A stretch of DNA of 64,000 bases from Microbacterium sp. CPCC 204701 (GTDB lineage: Bacteria > Actinomycetota > Actinomycetes > Actinomycetales > Microbacteriaceae): positions 1 to 64,000 of the forward strand of contig NZ_RRYE01000002.1 in NCBI RefSeq assembly GCF_004010105.1, given 5' to 3'. Numbering within the stretch: the first letter of the stretch is position 1; each line of letters opens with the position of its first letter. Under the pieces are notes generated by a model. It ran no database searches, was not told where the DNA came from, and saw only the letters and a program-made list of their open reading frames with translations. Shown here in pieces: positions 23,764-32,096 of this stretch. The position numbers were made by a program, and so were the translations under genes.

Positions 23764-24422
23764 GTGAGACGCTGAACCCCGCCGAGGGGGGCGCCGGGAC
23801 GGTGCGCGCCCGCCGGGCGCGCGAAGACATCCTGGAGGTCGCGATCGCAGAGTTCGCGGCCAACGGCTACGCCGGGGCGCGCGTGGACGAGATCGCCGCC
23901 CGGACGCGCACGACCAAGCGGATGCTCTACTACTACTTCGGGTCGAAGGAGAGCCTGTACCTCGCGGTGCTCGAGAGGGTCTACGCACAGATCCGCCAGG
24001 TGGAGCGCGACATCCGCGTCGACGAGCTCTCGCCGCAGGAGGCGCTGCGCACGATCGCCATCGCCACGTACGACCATCACACCACTCACGAGTCGTTCAT
24101 CAAGCTCGTCAGCATCGAGAACATCCACCGCGCCGAGCACCTCAGCAGGTCCGAGACGATCCTGCGCGAGAACGTCACAGCCGTCACGCTCCTGAAGGAG
24201 GTCATCGAGCGCGGGGTCCGCGCCAGGCTCTTCCGTGACGACGTCGACGCCGTCGACGTTCACATGATGATCAGCGCCTACGCGTTCTTCCATGTCGCGA
24301 ATCGGCACACGTTCGCCGCGATCTTCCATCGCGACATGCTCGCTCCCGATCTGCAGGACGAGCACCGCGCACTCATCGGCGACATGATCGTCGCCACCAT
24401 GACGCAGCGACGTCCGCGCTGA
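23760..24422 (+). CDS. TetR-family regulator of the dehydratase operon
   Basis: The 220-residue protein has a TetR N-terminal helix-turn-helix (DILEVAIAEFAANGYAGARV; RTTKRMLYYYFGSKESLY) and a helical C-terminal ligand domain of the family linked to small carboxylic acids. It starts with a GTG overlapping the shikimate dehydrogenase stop. Being the last gene of the operon it regulates, it probably binds the perfect palindrome at 20626-20647 and is released by a pathway intermediate (inference). It converges on the decayed surface-protein gene at 24441. Confidence 0.88.
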   Translation: MSETLNPAEGGAGTVRARRAREDILEVAIAEFAANGYAGARVDEIAARTRTTKRMLYYYFGSKESLYLAVLERVYAQIRQVERDIRVDELSPQEALRTIAIATYDHHTTHESFIKLVSIENIHRAEHLSRSETILRENVTAVTLLKEVIERGVRARLFRDDVDAVDVHMMISAYAFFHVANRHTFAAIFHRDMLAPDLQDEHRALIGDMIVATMTQRRPR

Positions 24423-24440
24423 GCGACGGGCAGCGCGCCG

Positions 24441-24718
24441 CTATGGGCGACGCCGACGCACGCTGACGAGGTGCGCGACGGCGCCCGCGGCGACGACGCC
24501 GCCGAGCGCGACCGGAGCGAGGTCGGGGCTCTCGTCGTTGACTCGGGTTCGCGGCCCGCAGGCACCGTCCGCGTGGTGGGGGACGCGGCCGGAGCGGTCG
24601 CCCCGCTGGTCTCGACGCGTATGGTGACGCTGCTGGTCTCGTCGGAGCCGGGATCGGATGCCGCGTTCGCCGGTACCGCGCCGCCGAGGGTGAGGACGGC
24701 GACGATGGCGGCGACCAC
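24441..24718 (-). pseudogene. frameshifted small secreted/membrane protein
   Basis: The N-terminal frame gives a signal-peptide-like start (VAAIVAVLTLGGAVPANAAS) and a Ser/Thr-rich stretch. Near 24555-24570 sense continues in another frame, which ends with a hydrophobic segment followed by arginines (LAPVALGGVVAAGAV ... VRRRRP, stop). Together they describe a small exported protein with a C-terminal membrane anchor that needs one frameshift to be read through. No good ribosome site precedes the GTG at 24718. It is the third member of the surface cluster with the genes at 24749 and 25883. A sequencing error is the alternative explanation. Confidence 0.45.
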
Positions 24719-24748
24719 GGAACCGGCCGCGGCGCTCCTGTGGGCTGT

Positions 24749-25774
24749 CTACGTCGCGGCCGCAGCTTCGCGCTCCTCCTGGCGCGCGCGCTCGACACGG
24801 GCCTCGATGACAAGCTCCCGACGGCGACGATCGCGCCACAGCAGCCAGAGCAGCAGCAGGGCGACCACGACCACGATGAGCTGCGGCCACGGCATGGCCA
24901 CGACGAGCGACGCGGCGTCGGCCGGGGCGACGACTCCCGGCGCGAGCTCGTCGGTGACCGCAGTGGCGGTGGCGTCGACATCGGCGGAGTACACGAAGAG
25001 GGGCCAAACGGGCGAGAATCGGACGCTCGCCGACCGGGACTCGCCCGGGGCGATTTCGGTGATCTGCTCGCCCGCGAGAGTGAACGACACGAGGCCGAAG
25101 AGCGCGCTCACCGTCACGCGTGGCTCGACCGCGAGACGCGTGTTGCCGGTGTTCTCGATCACGTAGTCGACGTCGAGCCTCCCGGAGTCGAAGGGATTCC
25201 ACGATCCTGCGTACGTTCCCGAGACTTCGGCACCGACGCTCGGCGCGAGGTCTCCGAGGACGCGCGTCATGACGCGAAACCCTACGCGGGACTCGATCCC
25301 GACCTGGTCGTCGCCGCCAGAGCGGATGCCTGCGGCGACGCCGGCCGGGTGATCGCCCGGTGTCGCGTTCTCAGGGACGGTGAGAGTGAACGGCACGATG
25401 ACGTCGCCTCCGGCGGGAACCTCGACCGTTTCCTGTATGTCGATCCAGGTGCCGGCGTCGACGGACTCCTCGTCGGACGTCAGCATGTTGAAGCGACCCG
25501 TATCGGTGAAGTAGCCGTCAGCGGCCGACAGATGGAACGTGACGGGCGACGCGCTGAGGTTGCGCACGAGCAGATGCTCGACGACGGCCTGTCCCGGATC
25601 CAGTTCGAGCTCGATCCACGACCGGCCGTCCTCGACGGCACCGTCGCTGGGCCGGACCATCCATGTGACGTCGCCGTCGGGTTGATCGGCTGCCTGGGCT
25701 GCCGGCACCGGAAGGAGCAGCAAGGCGGCCATCGCAGAGACGGCGATGGCTGTTCGGTTGAGGAAGCGGATCAT
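24749..25774 (-). CDS. DUF916/WxL-associated-like surface protein
   Basis: The 341-residue protein has a signal peptide (cleavage near AAQAAD) and two beta-sandwich regions. The first begins VTWMVRPSD, with the VVEHLLVRNLSASPVTF pattern and PAGGDVIVPFTLTVPENATPGDHPAG seen in DUF916-type proteins. The second is centred on DVDYVIENTGNTRLAVEPRV. A transmembrane segment (WPQLIVVVVALLLLWLLW) and a basic cytoplasmic tail rich in Arg and Glu follow. DUF916 proteins work with WxL proteins at the cell wall, mostly in Firmicutes, where they bind host or substrate polymers. The ATG at 25774 has GAAGG upstream. The WxL-like partner is encoded just upstream at 25883. Confidence 0.75.
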   Translation of the reverse strand: MIRFLNRTAIAVSAMAALLLLPVPAAQAADQPDGDVTWMVRPSDGAVEDGRSWIELELDPGQAVVEHLLVRNLSASPVTFHLSAADGYFTDTGRFNMLTSDEESVDAGTWIDIQETVEVPAGGDVIVPFTLTVPENATPGDHPAGVAAGIRSGGDDQVGIESRVGFRVMTRVLGDLAPSVGAEVSGTYAGSWNPFDSGRLDVDYVIENTGNTRLAVEPRVTVSALFGLVSFTLAGEQITEIAPGESRSASVRFSPVWPLFVYSADVDATATAVTDELAPGVVAPADAASLVVAMPWPQLIVVVVALLLLWLLWRDRRRRELVIEARVERARQEEREAAAAT

Positions 25775-25834
25775 TCGGGCCTTCGTGCGACGGGCGGGCG
25801 ACGGGTGACCGGCACGCGGTTCGTTTCGCGGCGG

Positions 25835-25871
25835 TGCGGGGGTGCCGCGCCGGTGGCGCCGCACCCCCGCA
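25835..25871 (-). terminator. hairpin after the WxL-like gene
   Basis: Eleven-base arms (TGCGGGGGTGC and its complement) flank a GC-rich 15-base loop, starting 11 bases after the stop of the minus-strand gene at 25883. It would reduce read-through into the DUF916-like gene. Confidence 0.55.
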
Positions 25872-25882
25872 TTCGGTCGATG

Positions 25883-26500
25883 CTATTCGAACAGGGAAAG
25901 GGTCAGTACCGAGGTGTACGACCCGGCGGTCACCTCCGCGGCGTCGACCTTGAGCTGCAGACCGGCGGTCGCGCTCCACGAACCCTGGTCGTAGGTCGCC
26001 GACTGATCCCAGTTCGCATACAGCAACTCGCCGTCCGCGTACGCCAGACCTTCGGACTCCGGGTCGTCGACGACTGTCGGGATGTCACCGCCGGGCTCGA
26101 TCGCCGGTCCGTAGTCGTCGGCGAGCGTCGGCGTCCAGCCGAGGTGATCGGCCGTGATCGCATCGGTGCCCGACACGAAGTCACTTGCGGTCCCCAACAC
26201 GAACCACGGGACGTCCGGCACCTCGGATCGGGTGTCGGTGACGGTCACCGTCGGGAGCTGCCCCGTGAACTCGCGCACGAGCGGGTCGGCTGTGTCGATC
26301 TCGGTGAGCGACGTCTCGTCGGCCGCGACGGTCAGAGCCAGAATTCCCGAGGGGTATCGATCGGTGACATCGACGTTGATGTCGACGTCGGTGTCACCGA
26401 CCTCCTCCTCCGCCGCCGCGACCGCCGAGCTTGCCGAGACCAGCAGCAGGGCACCGAAGGCGATGGCACCCACGCGGGTGAATGTCGTCTTGTTCATCAT
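25883..26500 (-). CDS. WxL-like secreted surface protein
   Basis: A 205-residue exported protein with a signal peptide ending near SAVAAAEEEV. The mature part alternates short beta strands and ends AGLQLKVDAAEVTAGSYTSVLTLSLFE, the final strand pattern seen in WxL-type and related surface domains. ITADHLGWTPTL and the aromatic motif VPWFVLGTASDF are further features. Function is probably structural or adhesive. The start is the first of two consecutive ATGs with AAGGAG upstream. A strong terminator (26561-26595) separates it from the PQQ-type gene, so it starts its own unit with the DUF916-like gene downstream. Family assignment rests on pattern and context, not a full motif. Confidence 0.6.
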   Translation of the reverse strand: MMNKTTFTRVGAIAFGALLLVSASSAVAAAEEEVGDTDVDINVDVTDRYPSGILALTVAADETSLTEIDTADPLVREFTGQLPTVTVTDTRSEVPDVPWFVLGTASDFVSGTDAITADHLGWTPTLADDYGPAIEPGGDIPTVVDDPESEGLAYADGELLYANWDQSATYDQGSWSATAGLQLKVDAAEVTAGSYTSVLTLSLFE

Positions 26501-26560
26501 TGAATCTCCTTCTTGTGGATCGGTTGTTCGCCCCGGTCGTGAACCGGGACACGAGTGGTA

Positions 26561-26595
26561 TGCGGGGCGGCGGGTGAGATACCCGCCGCCCCGCA
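26561..26595 (-). terminator. terminator after the PQQ-type dehydrogenase gene
   Basis: A perfect 15-base stem (TGCGGGGCGGCGGGT and complement) with loop GAGAT lies about ten bases beyond the stop codon of the minus-strand gene at 26605. Confidence 0.75.
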
Positions 26596-26604
26596 CGCAA
26601 TGGG

Positions 26605-29583
26605 CTAGCCGGTCGGGAACGCGTCGAAGGGAGCGGTCTTCGTTCGCGTCAGCTCCTCTCCGTCGACGACCGTGGTCGCCGTGATCGTGGCCGTGCCGGG
26701 CTGGATCGACGCCGCGCGGGTGTTGAGCGACACCGCAACGCGCTCGCCGGGAGCGACGTCGGTGAACGACTTCGATCCGAACTCGGACTCGATCACGATG
26801 TCGGCCGGGACGGACGCGTTGTTGACCGTCGACACCGAGACGTACACCTTCCCTCCGAGCAGGCGCGGCGTCGCCGCGACATCCAGGGTGTCCTTCGAGA
26901 CGGTGACCGTCGCGGTCGACGACAGCGCCTCCTGCGCCCCCTCAGGATTCAGCACGTTGAGCCTCACCGTCAGTGTGGTCTCACCGGTCGGCACGTTGTT
27001 GTCGATGTCCGCCGCGTCGAACTCCAGAAGGAGCCGGCTGCCCTCGGCCGTCACCGACGACGGCTCGATCGGCTTGGACGACAGCGGGGCGATCAGCATC
27101 GCTCCGCTGTCGTACGTGTAACCGGCGGGCAGCGCGAACTCGGCAGCGACGGTGCCGCGCACGCCGTCGAAGAGTCCGGAGAGCGACCCCAGGCGCAGCA
27201 CGTCGGACGTGAACGCCAGCGCACCCGGCTGGTCCTGCGGATCGAGGTAGACCTCGATCTTGCCGGTCGGACGCGGGTCGGTGCAGTCGTTGAAGAAGTA
27301 CTCGCCGGCACGGGTGAACGTGTGCTCGTACGTCTCGCCCGGCTGCAGCTTGACGTTGAACTCGCCCTCGAAGAACTGCGTCGCACAGTGCGGCTTCAGG
27401 TTCGGGAAGTTCGGGAACGTCTCGGCGCCCGGGTTGCGGAAGGTCACCGTCGTTCCGACGGGCACCCGCAGGTGCGTCGGCTGCATCGCGTTGGTCGACA
27501 CGCTGTCCCGCGCCGCTGCGGTGTCGGCGGTGCGGCTGGTCCGAGCAAGCAGCACCGTGTTGTCCACCGTCTCGCCCGCGACGGCCGATCCGCTCACGGG
27601 ACGGCGGATCGTCAGGGGTGCCGTCTGCGGCCCCTCCTGGCTCCCCGAGTCGGTGGTGTAGGTGCCACCGAGCTTGAACGCCCACAGCGAGTCGCCCTGA
27701 GTGACCGAGCCTCCGTAGGGGTTCGTCGATCCCGCCGCGATCACGGCGATGTACTGCTCGCCGTCGATCTCGTACGTCACCGGCGCCCCAGAGATGCCCG
27801 ATCCGGTCTGGAACTCCCAGAGGACGTCGCCGTCGACGGCGTCCATGATGAGCGCGCGTCCGTCGATCTGCCCCACGACGAGGAGATCGGATGCCGTCGT
27901 CAGCGGGCCCTGACCGTGCGACATGTCCGTGCCGAGGTGGTTGCGCCACACGACCTCACCGGTCGACGCGTCGTACGCCAGGATGCCGCCGGTCTGGTAT
28001 TGACCGATCGCCCGCAGGCCGTTCGCCGACGCGCCGTTGTAGTGCGCAACGGGATTGGTGCCGTACGGGAAGTACACGAGGTTCGTGCTGTGGCTGTAGG
28101 ACTGGTTCGACCAGTCGCCGCCGCCGTTCTGACTCGTGGTCGACAGGATCGGCGCGTTCCACTGCGGATCGTACATGCATCCCTCGCGGTGACCGGACGA
28201 TCCCTCGGGGTACGTCAGGTACGGCTCATCCACCGCGACGTAGCTGTCGGGGTTGAACACGAGGTTCCCGTCGGCGTCGGGCTGGTAGCCGTTGTAGTTC
28301 GGCACGCCGCGCCAGGGGTCGCCCGGGATGTTGGCCGGGTCGAGCTTCTCCCACACGAGGCAGTCCGGCAGCAGCCGCGTCTCAGGGAAGGGCTGCGTGT
28401 TCGGCTGATTCTGCCGCGAGTCGGTGATCATCGGCTTGTCGATCACCGGCAGCACAGGCTCGCCGTTCGTGCGGTCGATCACGAACTGGTGACCCGACTT
28501 GCTGCCGTAGAAGACCACCTTGCGCTCCACGCCGTCGACCTGGATGTCGGCGAGCGTCGGCGGGTGGACGTTGTCCATGTCCCAGACGTCGTGACGGATC
28601 GACTGGTGGTGCCACTTGTAGTCACCGGTGACGGCATCCACCGCGACGATCGTGCTCGAGAACAGGTTGTCGCCGGGGCGCAGCGAGCCGTCCTGCGATG
28701 AGGTGCAGCTCCGGGCGTTGCCGAAGGTCATGTAGTACATGTTGAGCGCGGGGTCGACCGAGCCATGCATCCATGAGGTCGCTCCACCTTCCTCGGCGCA
28801 GTCGGTGCCGTCCGGCAGGACCGGGCCCCACGTCTCGGATGCGTCGAAGGTGACGCCATCCACACCGGTGAACGTCTCGCCGCGCTGCGGCCCCCCGAAG
28901 AAGTGCCACAGGTACGATCCGTCGTCGGCGTCGAGCGCCACGACGGCCCCGCGGTCGCCGTCCGCGGCGTGGGCATAGACGATGCCGTTCGAGTAGACCG
29001 TGGCCACCTTGCCCACGCGGCCCAGGTTCTCGCCCTCGGCGCCCTGGGGCTGCACTGCCCAGACCTCGGCTCCCGTGGCCTGATCAAGGGCGACGACCCG
29101 ACTGCCGCCGGCGAGAGTGAAGATCTTGCCGTCGCCGGCCGACACGCCGCGACGGGTCCCGGACAGCCCGTACGTGCCGCCTTCCCACTTCCACACGGGA
29201 TCGCCGGAAGCGCCCTCCACCGCGATGACGCCGCCGCTCGGGGTATCGAGGTAGATGACGCCGTCGACGACGATGGGCGTCGTCTGCTGGCCCGTGTCAT
29301 CGGTCGCGGGCGCCACGGCCGAGAGGTGCGTGCGCCACGTCGGCGCAAGTTGGTCGAGGTTCTCCTTCGTGATCTGCGTGAGGCCTGAGTAGTGCTGATT
29401 GCCGAGGTTGCCGCCGACCGTCGGCATGTTGGCGCCGGTCGGCTCCACCCCGGTGAGGCCCGCCGGCGGGACGGGATCCGATCCTGTCCCCAGCGCTGTG
29501 GCTGGTGAGGCCGCGATCGCGAGAGTCAGCGCCAGGGCGCACACCCCCGCGGCTCCGAGCCTCGTCGTCCATGGTCTGCGCAT
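26605..29583 (-). CDS. secreted PQQ-type dehydrogenase with cupredoxin and Ig-like C-terminal domains
   Basis: This 992-residue protein has a signal peptide (about 1-31). An eight-bladed quinoprotein propeller spans about 50-645, with tryptophan-docking blades such as GSYLWHF, GDYKWHHQ, GEVVWRNHLG and GDVLWEFQTG. The segment HDVWDMDN (331-338) corresponds to the catalytic-aspartate region of PQQ alcohol dehydrogenases. Residues 690-780 resemble a cupredoxin, with H732 and C767 as possible copper ligands. Residues 780-992 hold beta-sandwich domains, the last shared with the ThuA protein next door. No CxxCH haem site is seen, so the cupredoxin may be the electron acceptor. It would oxidise an alcohol or quinate-like polyol outside the membrane; substrate unknown. 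Divergent from the ThuA gene across two weak IclR boxes. Confidence 0.78.
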   Translation of the reverse strand: MRRPWTTRLGAAGVCALALTLAIAASPATALGTGSDPVPPAGLTGVEPTGANMPTVGGNLGNQHYSGLTQITKENLDQLAPTWRTHLSAVAPATDDTGQQTTPIVVDGVIYLDTPSGGVIAVEGASGDPVWKWEGGTYGLSGTRRGVSAGDGKIFTLAGGSRVVALDQATGAEVWAVQPQGAEGENLGRVGKVATVYSNGIVYAHAADGDRGAVVALDADDGSYLWHFFGGPQRGETFTGVDGVTFDASETWGPVLPDGTDCAEEGGATSWMHGSVDPALNMYYMTFGNARSCTSSQDGSLRPGDNLFSSTIVAVDAVTGDYKWHHQSIRHDVWDMDNVHPPTLADIQVDGVERKVVFYGSKSGHQFVIDRTNGEPVLPVIDKPMITDSRQNQPNTQPFPETRLLPDCLVWEKLDPANIPGDPWRGVPNYNGYQPDADGNLVFNPDSYVAVDEPYLTYPEGSSGHREGCMYDPQWNAPILSTTSQNGGGDWSNQSYSHSTNLVYFPYGTNPVAHYNGASANGLRAIGQYQTGGILAYDASTGEVVWRNHLGTDMSHGQGPLTTASDLLVVGQIDGRALIMDAVDGDVLWEFQTGSGISGAPVTYEIDGEQYIAVIAAGSTNPYGGSVTQGDSLWAFKLGGTYTTDSGSQEGPQTAPLTIRRPVSGSAVAGETVDNTVLLARTSRTADTAAARDSVSTNAMQPTHLRVPVGTTVTFRNPGAETFPNFPNLKPHCATQFFEGEFNVKLQPGETYEHTFTRAGEYFFNDCTDPRPTGKIEVYLDPQDQPGALAFTSDVLRLGSLSGLFDGVRGTVAAEFALPAGYTYDSGAMLIAPLSSKPIEPSSVTAEGSRLLLEFDAADIDNNVPTGETTLTVRLNVLNPEGAQEALSSTATVTVSKDTLDVAATPRLLGGKVYVSVSTVNNASVPADIVIESEFGSKSFTDVAPGERVAVSLNTRAASIQPGTATITATTVVDGEELTRTKTAPFDAFPTG

Positions 29584-29920
29584 CGCTGCTCCTTGATCGT
29601 CGTCGATCAGACGGGTGGCGGTACGCGCCCGCCCCGCGTCTCTGCGGATGTCGCCGTCCGGGGCCGAAGCTTGGGTGTCGGCCGCTTGGTCGGCGCTCGG
29701 ATGCTAAGCCGGGGCTCTCGGCGTCGGCAACCGATCGGCCCACCGAGTGGTACACCGTCGTGGGCGGTCGCCTCGCGATGCCCGACCATCAGCTTCCGAC
29801 GCGGCCTACTGGGTGGAACGAGCTTTGCCCGTCCTGTCGGCAGGGTCCTAGCGTCGTGTCGAGCCCGGGCGTCGTGTGTTCAGACCGTTCCGGGGTGCCG
29901 GCACGATCAAAGGAGATCAC
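29584..29920. promoter_or_regulatory. divergent control region with two weaker IclR-type boxes
   Basis: No gene is supported in these 337 bases between the PQQ-type and ThuA-type genes. On the minus strand, 29737-29753 reads GTACCACTCGGTGGGCC (15 of 17 consensus positions) and 29803-29819 reads GTTCCACCCAGTAGGCC (14 of 17). The ThuA gene's AAAGGAG ribosome site lies at the right end. Confidence 0.45.
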
Positions 29921-31966
29921 ATGAAGTTCAGAGTTCTCTCGGGGGTCGCGCTCGCTTCTGCGGCGACGCTCGGGATCGGCATGCTGACCGGTGGAGCGGC
30001 GGTGAGCAGTATCGGCACGAGCACGCAGGTGACCGCTGTCAGCGCTGCAGCCGTCGACCCCGTCTACGGGGTGTGTCGTGGGTTGGATCCGGAATGCTTC
30101 AACGAGGACGGCGGCAACGGCTGGGTCGAGGGGGAGGAGAAGCGGGTGCTCATCTGGAGCCGCACCGCTGGTCCCCGTCACGCCCACCTGGGCACGCCGC
30201 TCCCGCCTGGGCTGAACCCTCCGCTCGCGACGAACAATGTCGCCCAGGCTGCGCTGAAGTCCTGGCTCGTAGGCCGCGGCATCGCCGTGGACTACACCGA
30301 GGACCTCAGCCAGTTCACCGACCTCGAAAGGTACCAGACCGTCATCAACCTGAGCGGGAACCGGGACACGTTCGATCCTGCAGCGGAAGCGGAGCTCGTC
30401 GGCTACTTGCAGGGTGGGGGCGGGTTCGTCGGAATCCACAACGCCTTCGGAGCCGAATACGACTGGCCGTACTACGAGGGCCTCCTGGGCAACGCAAACT
30501 TCCTCAATCACGGCCCCAACCGTGAGGGCACCGTCGAGGTCATCAACGACCAGGACGTGTCGACGTCTTTCATGCCCGACACGTGGCAGTTCAAGGATGA
30601 GTTCTACAACCTGGATCCCTTCCCCACGAACGTCAACGTCCTGCTCGAGGTCGACCCGGTGACCAGCATGGCGCGGCCGCAGGGCCACGGCGCGGTGCAT
30701 CCCCTCAGCTGGTGCCAGTACTACGACGGCGCGAAGGCATGGCTGACCACGCTCGGACACGACGCCGCCGCCTGGACCGACGCGCCCCTTCCCGGAGAGG
30801 AATTCTTCGCGCAGCACGTGATCGCGGGCATCGAAAGCACGATGGGCATCCAGCCTTTCTGCGCGGCGCCGGCGGACAACGTTCCGGAGGTGTCGGTGAC
30901 GCCGCGGATGCTGGGGTCGACGGTGTATGTGTCGGTGTCGGCGACGAACACTGCGGCGGTGCCGGCGACGATCAAGGTCGAAGCCTCGTTCGGTTCGAAG
31001 ACGTTCACGAACGTCGCGCCCGATGCGACCGTGTCGGTGTCGCTGAACACGCGGGTGAAGACGCTTCCGCTGCCGACGGGGTCGGTCACGGTCACCGCGA
31101 CGGGTGAGCGGTTCGGGAACCCGTTCACCGCGACGGCGACCGGCGGGTACGACTCGTACTACGGGGTGTGTCGCGGCGTGGATGCGGAGTGCTTCAACGA
31201 GGAGGGCGGCAACGGCTGGGTCGAGGGCGAAGACAAGCGGGTGCTGATCTGGAGCCGCACCGCCGGTCCCCGTCACGCGCACCTGGGCTCCCCGCTGCCG
31301 GCCGGACTGAACCCGCCGCTGGCGGCGAACAACGTCGCCCAGGCGGCATTGAAGTCCTGGCTGGAGGAGTCCGGGATCGCGGTGGACTACACCGAGGACC
31401 TGACGCAGTTCACCAACCTGGAGCGGTACCAGACCGTCATCAACCTGAGCGGCAACCGGGACACGTTCGACCCGGCCGCGCAGGACCGGCTCGTGGCGTA
31501 CGTGCGCGGTGGCGGCGGGTTCGTCGGCATCCACAACGCGTTCGGCGCGGAATACGACTGGAAGTACTACGAGGGCCTCCTGGGCAACGCGAACTTCCTC
31601 AACCACGGCCCCAACCGTGAGGGCACCGTCGAGGTCATCAACAACCGCGACACGTCCACGTCATTCATGCCCGAGACGTGGCTGTTCAAGGACGAGTGGT
31701 ACAACCTGCGCCCGTTCCCGGATGGAGTGAACGTGCTCCTGGAGGTCGACCCGGTCACCAGCCAGGCCCGTCCCGACGGGCACGGGGAACACCACCCGAT
31801 CAGCTGGTGCCAGTACTACGACGGCGCGAAGGCATGGCTGACCACGCTCGGACACGACGTCGCGGCCTGGACCGACGCACCCCTGCCCGGAGATCAGTTC
31901 TTCAAGCAGCACGTCGTCGCCGGGATCCACAGCACAATGGGCATCACGCCCTTCTGCGCCGCCTGA
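29921..31966 (+). CDS. secreted protein with two tandem ThuA-like domains
   Basis: A 681-residue exported protein: signal peptide (about 1-40), ThuA-like domain 1 (about 49-316), a small beta domain (about 320-410) and ThuA-like domain 2 (about 413-681). Each ThuA unit contains KRVLIWSRTAGPRHAH, DYTEDL, the GGGFVGIHNAFGAEYDW core and WCQYYDGAKAWLTTLGHD. ThuA folds resemble class I glutamine amidotransferases and occur with sugar oxidation genes, for example in trehalose utilisation, but their reaction is poorly known. The two copies are nearly identical over 804 bases, so this is a recent internal duplication. The ATG at 29921 has AAAGGAG and gives the signal peptide directly at the N-terminus. 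Divergent from the PQQ-type dehydrogenase, with which it shares the small beta domain. Confidence 0.85.
   Translation: MKFRVLSGVALASAATLGIGMLTGGAAVSSIGTSTQVTAVSAAAVDPVYGVCRGLDPECFNEDGGNGWVEGEEKRVLIWSRTAGPRHAHLGTPLPPGLNPPLATNNVAQAALKSWLVGRGIAVDYTEDLSQFTDLERYQTVINLSGNRDTFDPAAEAELVGYLQGGGGFVGIHNAFGAEYDWPYYEGLLGNANFLNHGPNREGTVEVINDQDVSTSFMPDTWQFKDEFYNLDPFPTNVNVLLEVDPVTSMARPQGHGAVHPLSWCQYYDGAKAWLTTLGHDAAAWTDAPLPGEEFFAQHVIAGIESTMGIQPFCAAPADNVPEVSVTPRMLGSTVYVSVSATNTAAVPATIKVEASFGSKTFTNVAPDATVSVSLNTRVKTLPLPTGSVTVTATGERFGNPFTATATGGYDSYYGVCRGVDAECFNEEGGNGWVEGEDKRVLIWSRTAGPRHAHLGSPLPAGLNPPLAANNVAQAALKSWLEESGIAVDYTEDLTQFTNLERYQTVINLSGNRDTFDPAAQDRLVAYVRGGGGFVGIHNAFGAEYDWKYYEGLLGNANFLNHGPNREGTVEVINNRDTSTSFMPETWLFKDEWYNLRPFPDGVNVLLEVDPVTSQARPDGHGEHHPISWCQYYDGAKAWLTTLGHDVAAWTDAPLPGDQFFKQHVVAGIHSTMGITPFCAA
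30065..30868 (+). repeat. direct repeat, copy 1 (ThuA domain)
   Basis: This 804-base unit recurs 1095 bases downstream at 31160-31963, in frame and without gaps over most of its length, at high nucleotide identity. Many differences are synonymous or conservative. Confidence 0.85.
31160..31963 (+). repeat. direct repeat, copy 2 (ThuA domain)
   Basis: Second copy of the unit at 30065-30868. Long identical tracts cover the segments encoding NLSGNRDTFDPAA and WCQYYDGAKAWLTTLGHD, indicating a recent duplication or gene conversion. Confidence 0.85.
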
Positions 31967-31997
31967 GTTGACACGACTCACCGCGCAGAACAACATT

Positions 31998-32038
31998 CCG
32001 GAGGTCCGGAGGCGTCATCGACGGCTCCGGGCCTCCGG
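31998..32038 (+). terminator. terminator hairpin after the ThuA gene
   Basis: Fourteen-base arms (CCGGAGGTCCGGAG and CTCCGGGCCTCCGG) pair with one mismatch across a 13-base loop, about 30 bases after the stop. It ends just before the operator of the following IclR gene. Confidence 0.6.
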
Positions 32039-32039
32039 T

Positions 32040-32056
32040 GTTCCACTCAGTGGGAC
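32040..32056 (+). promoter_or_regulatory. IclR-type operator, best palindrome of the set
   Basis: GTTCCACTCAGTGGGAC is an almost perfect inverted repeat (half-sites GTTCCACT and GTCCCACT around a central C). It lies 40 bases upstream of the IclR gene starting at 32097. Confidence 0.65.
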
Positions 32057-32096
32057 CGCTCGAGAATCGACGGCGTGCAAGCGGATACTTCAGTGC

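Noticed and set aside
5199-24422. Complete quinate to central-metabolism pathway within the window
   Set aside because: Dehydratases, dehydrogenase and transport genes are present, but no protocatechuate ring-cleavage dioxygenase or downstream lactonising enzymes were found here.
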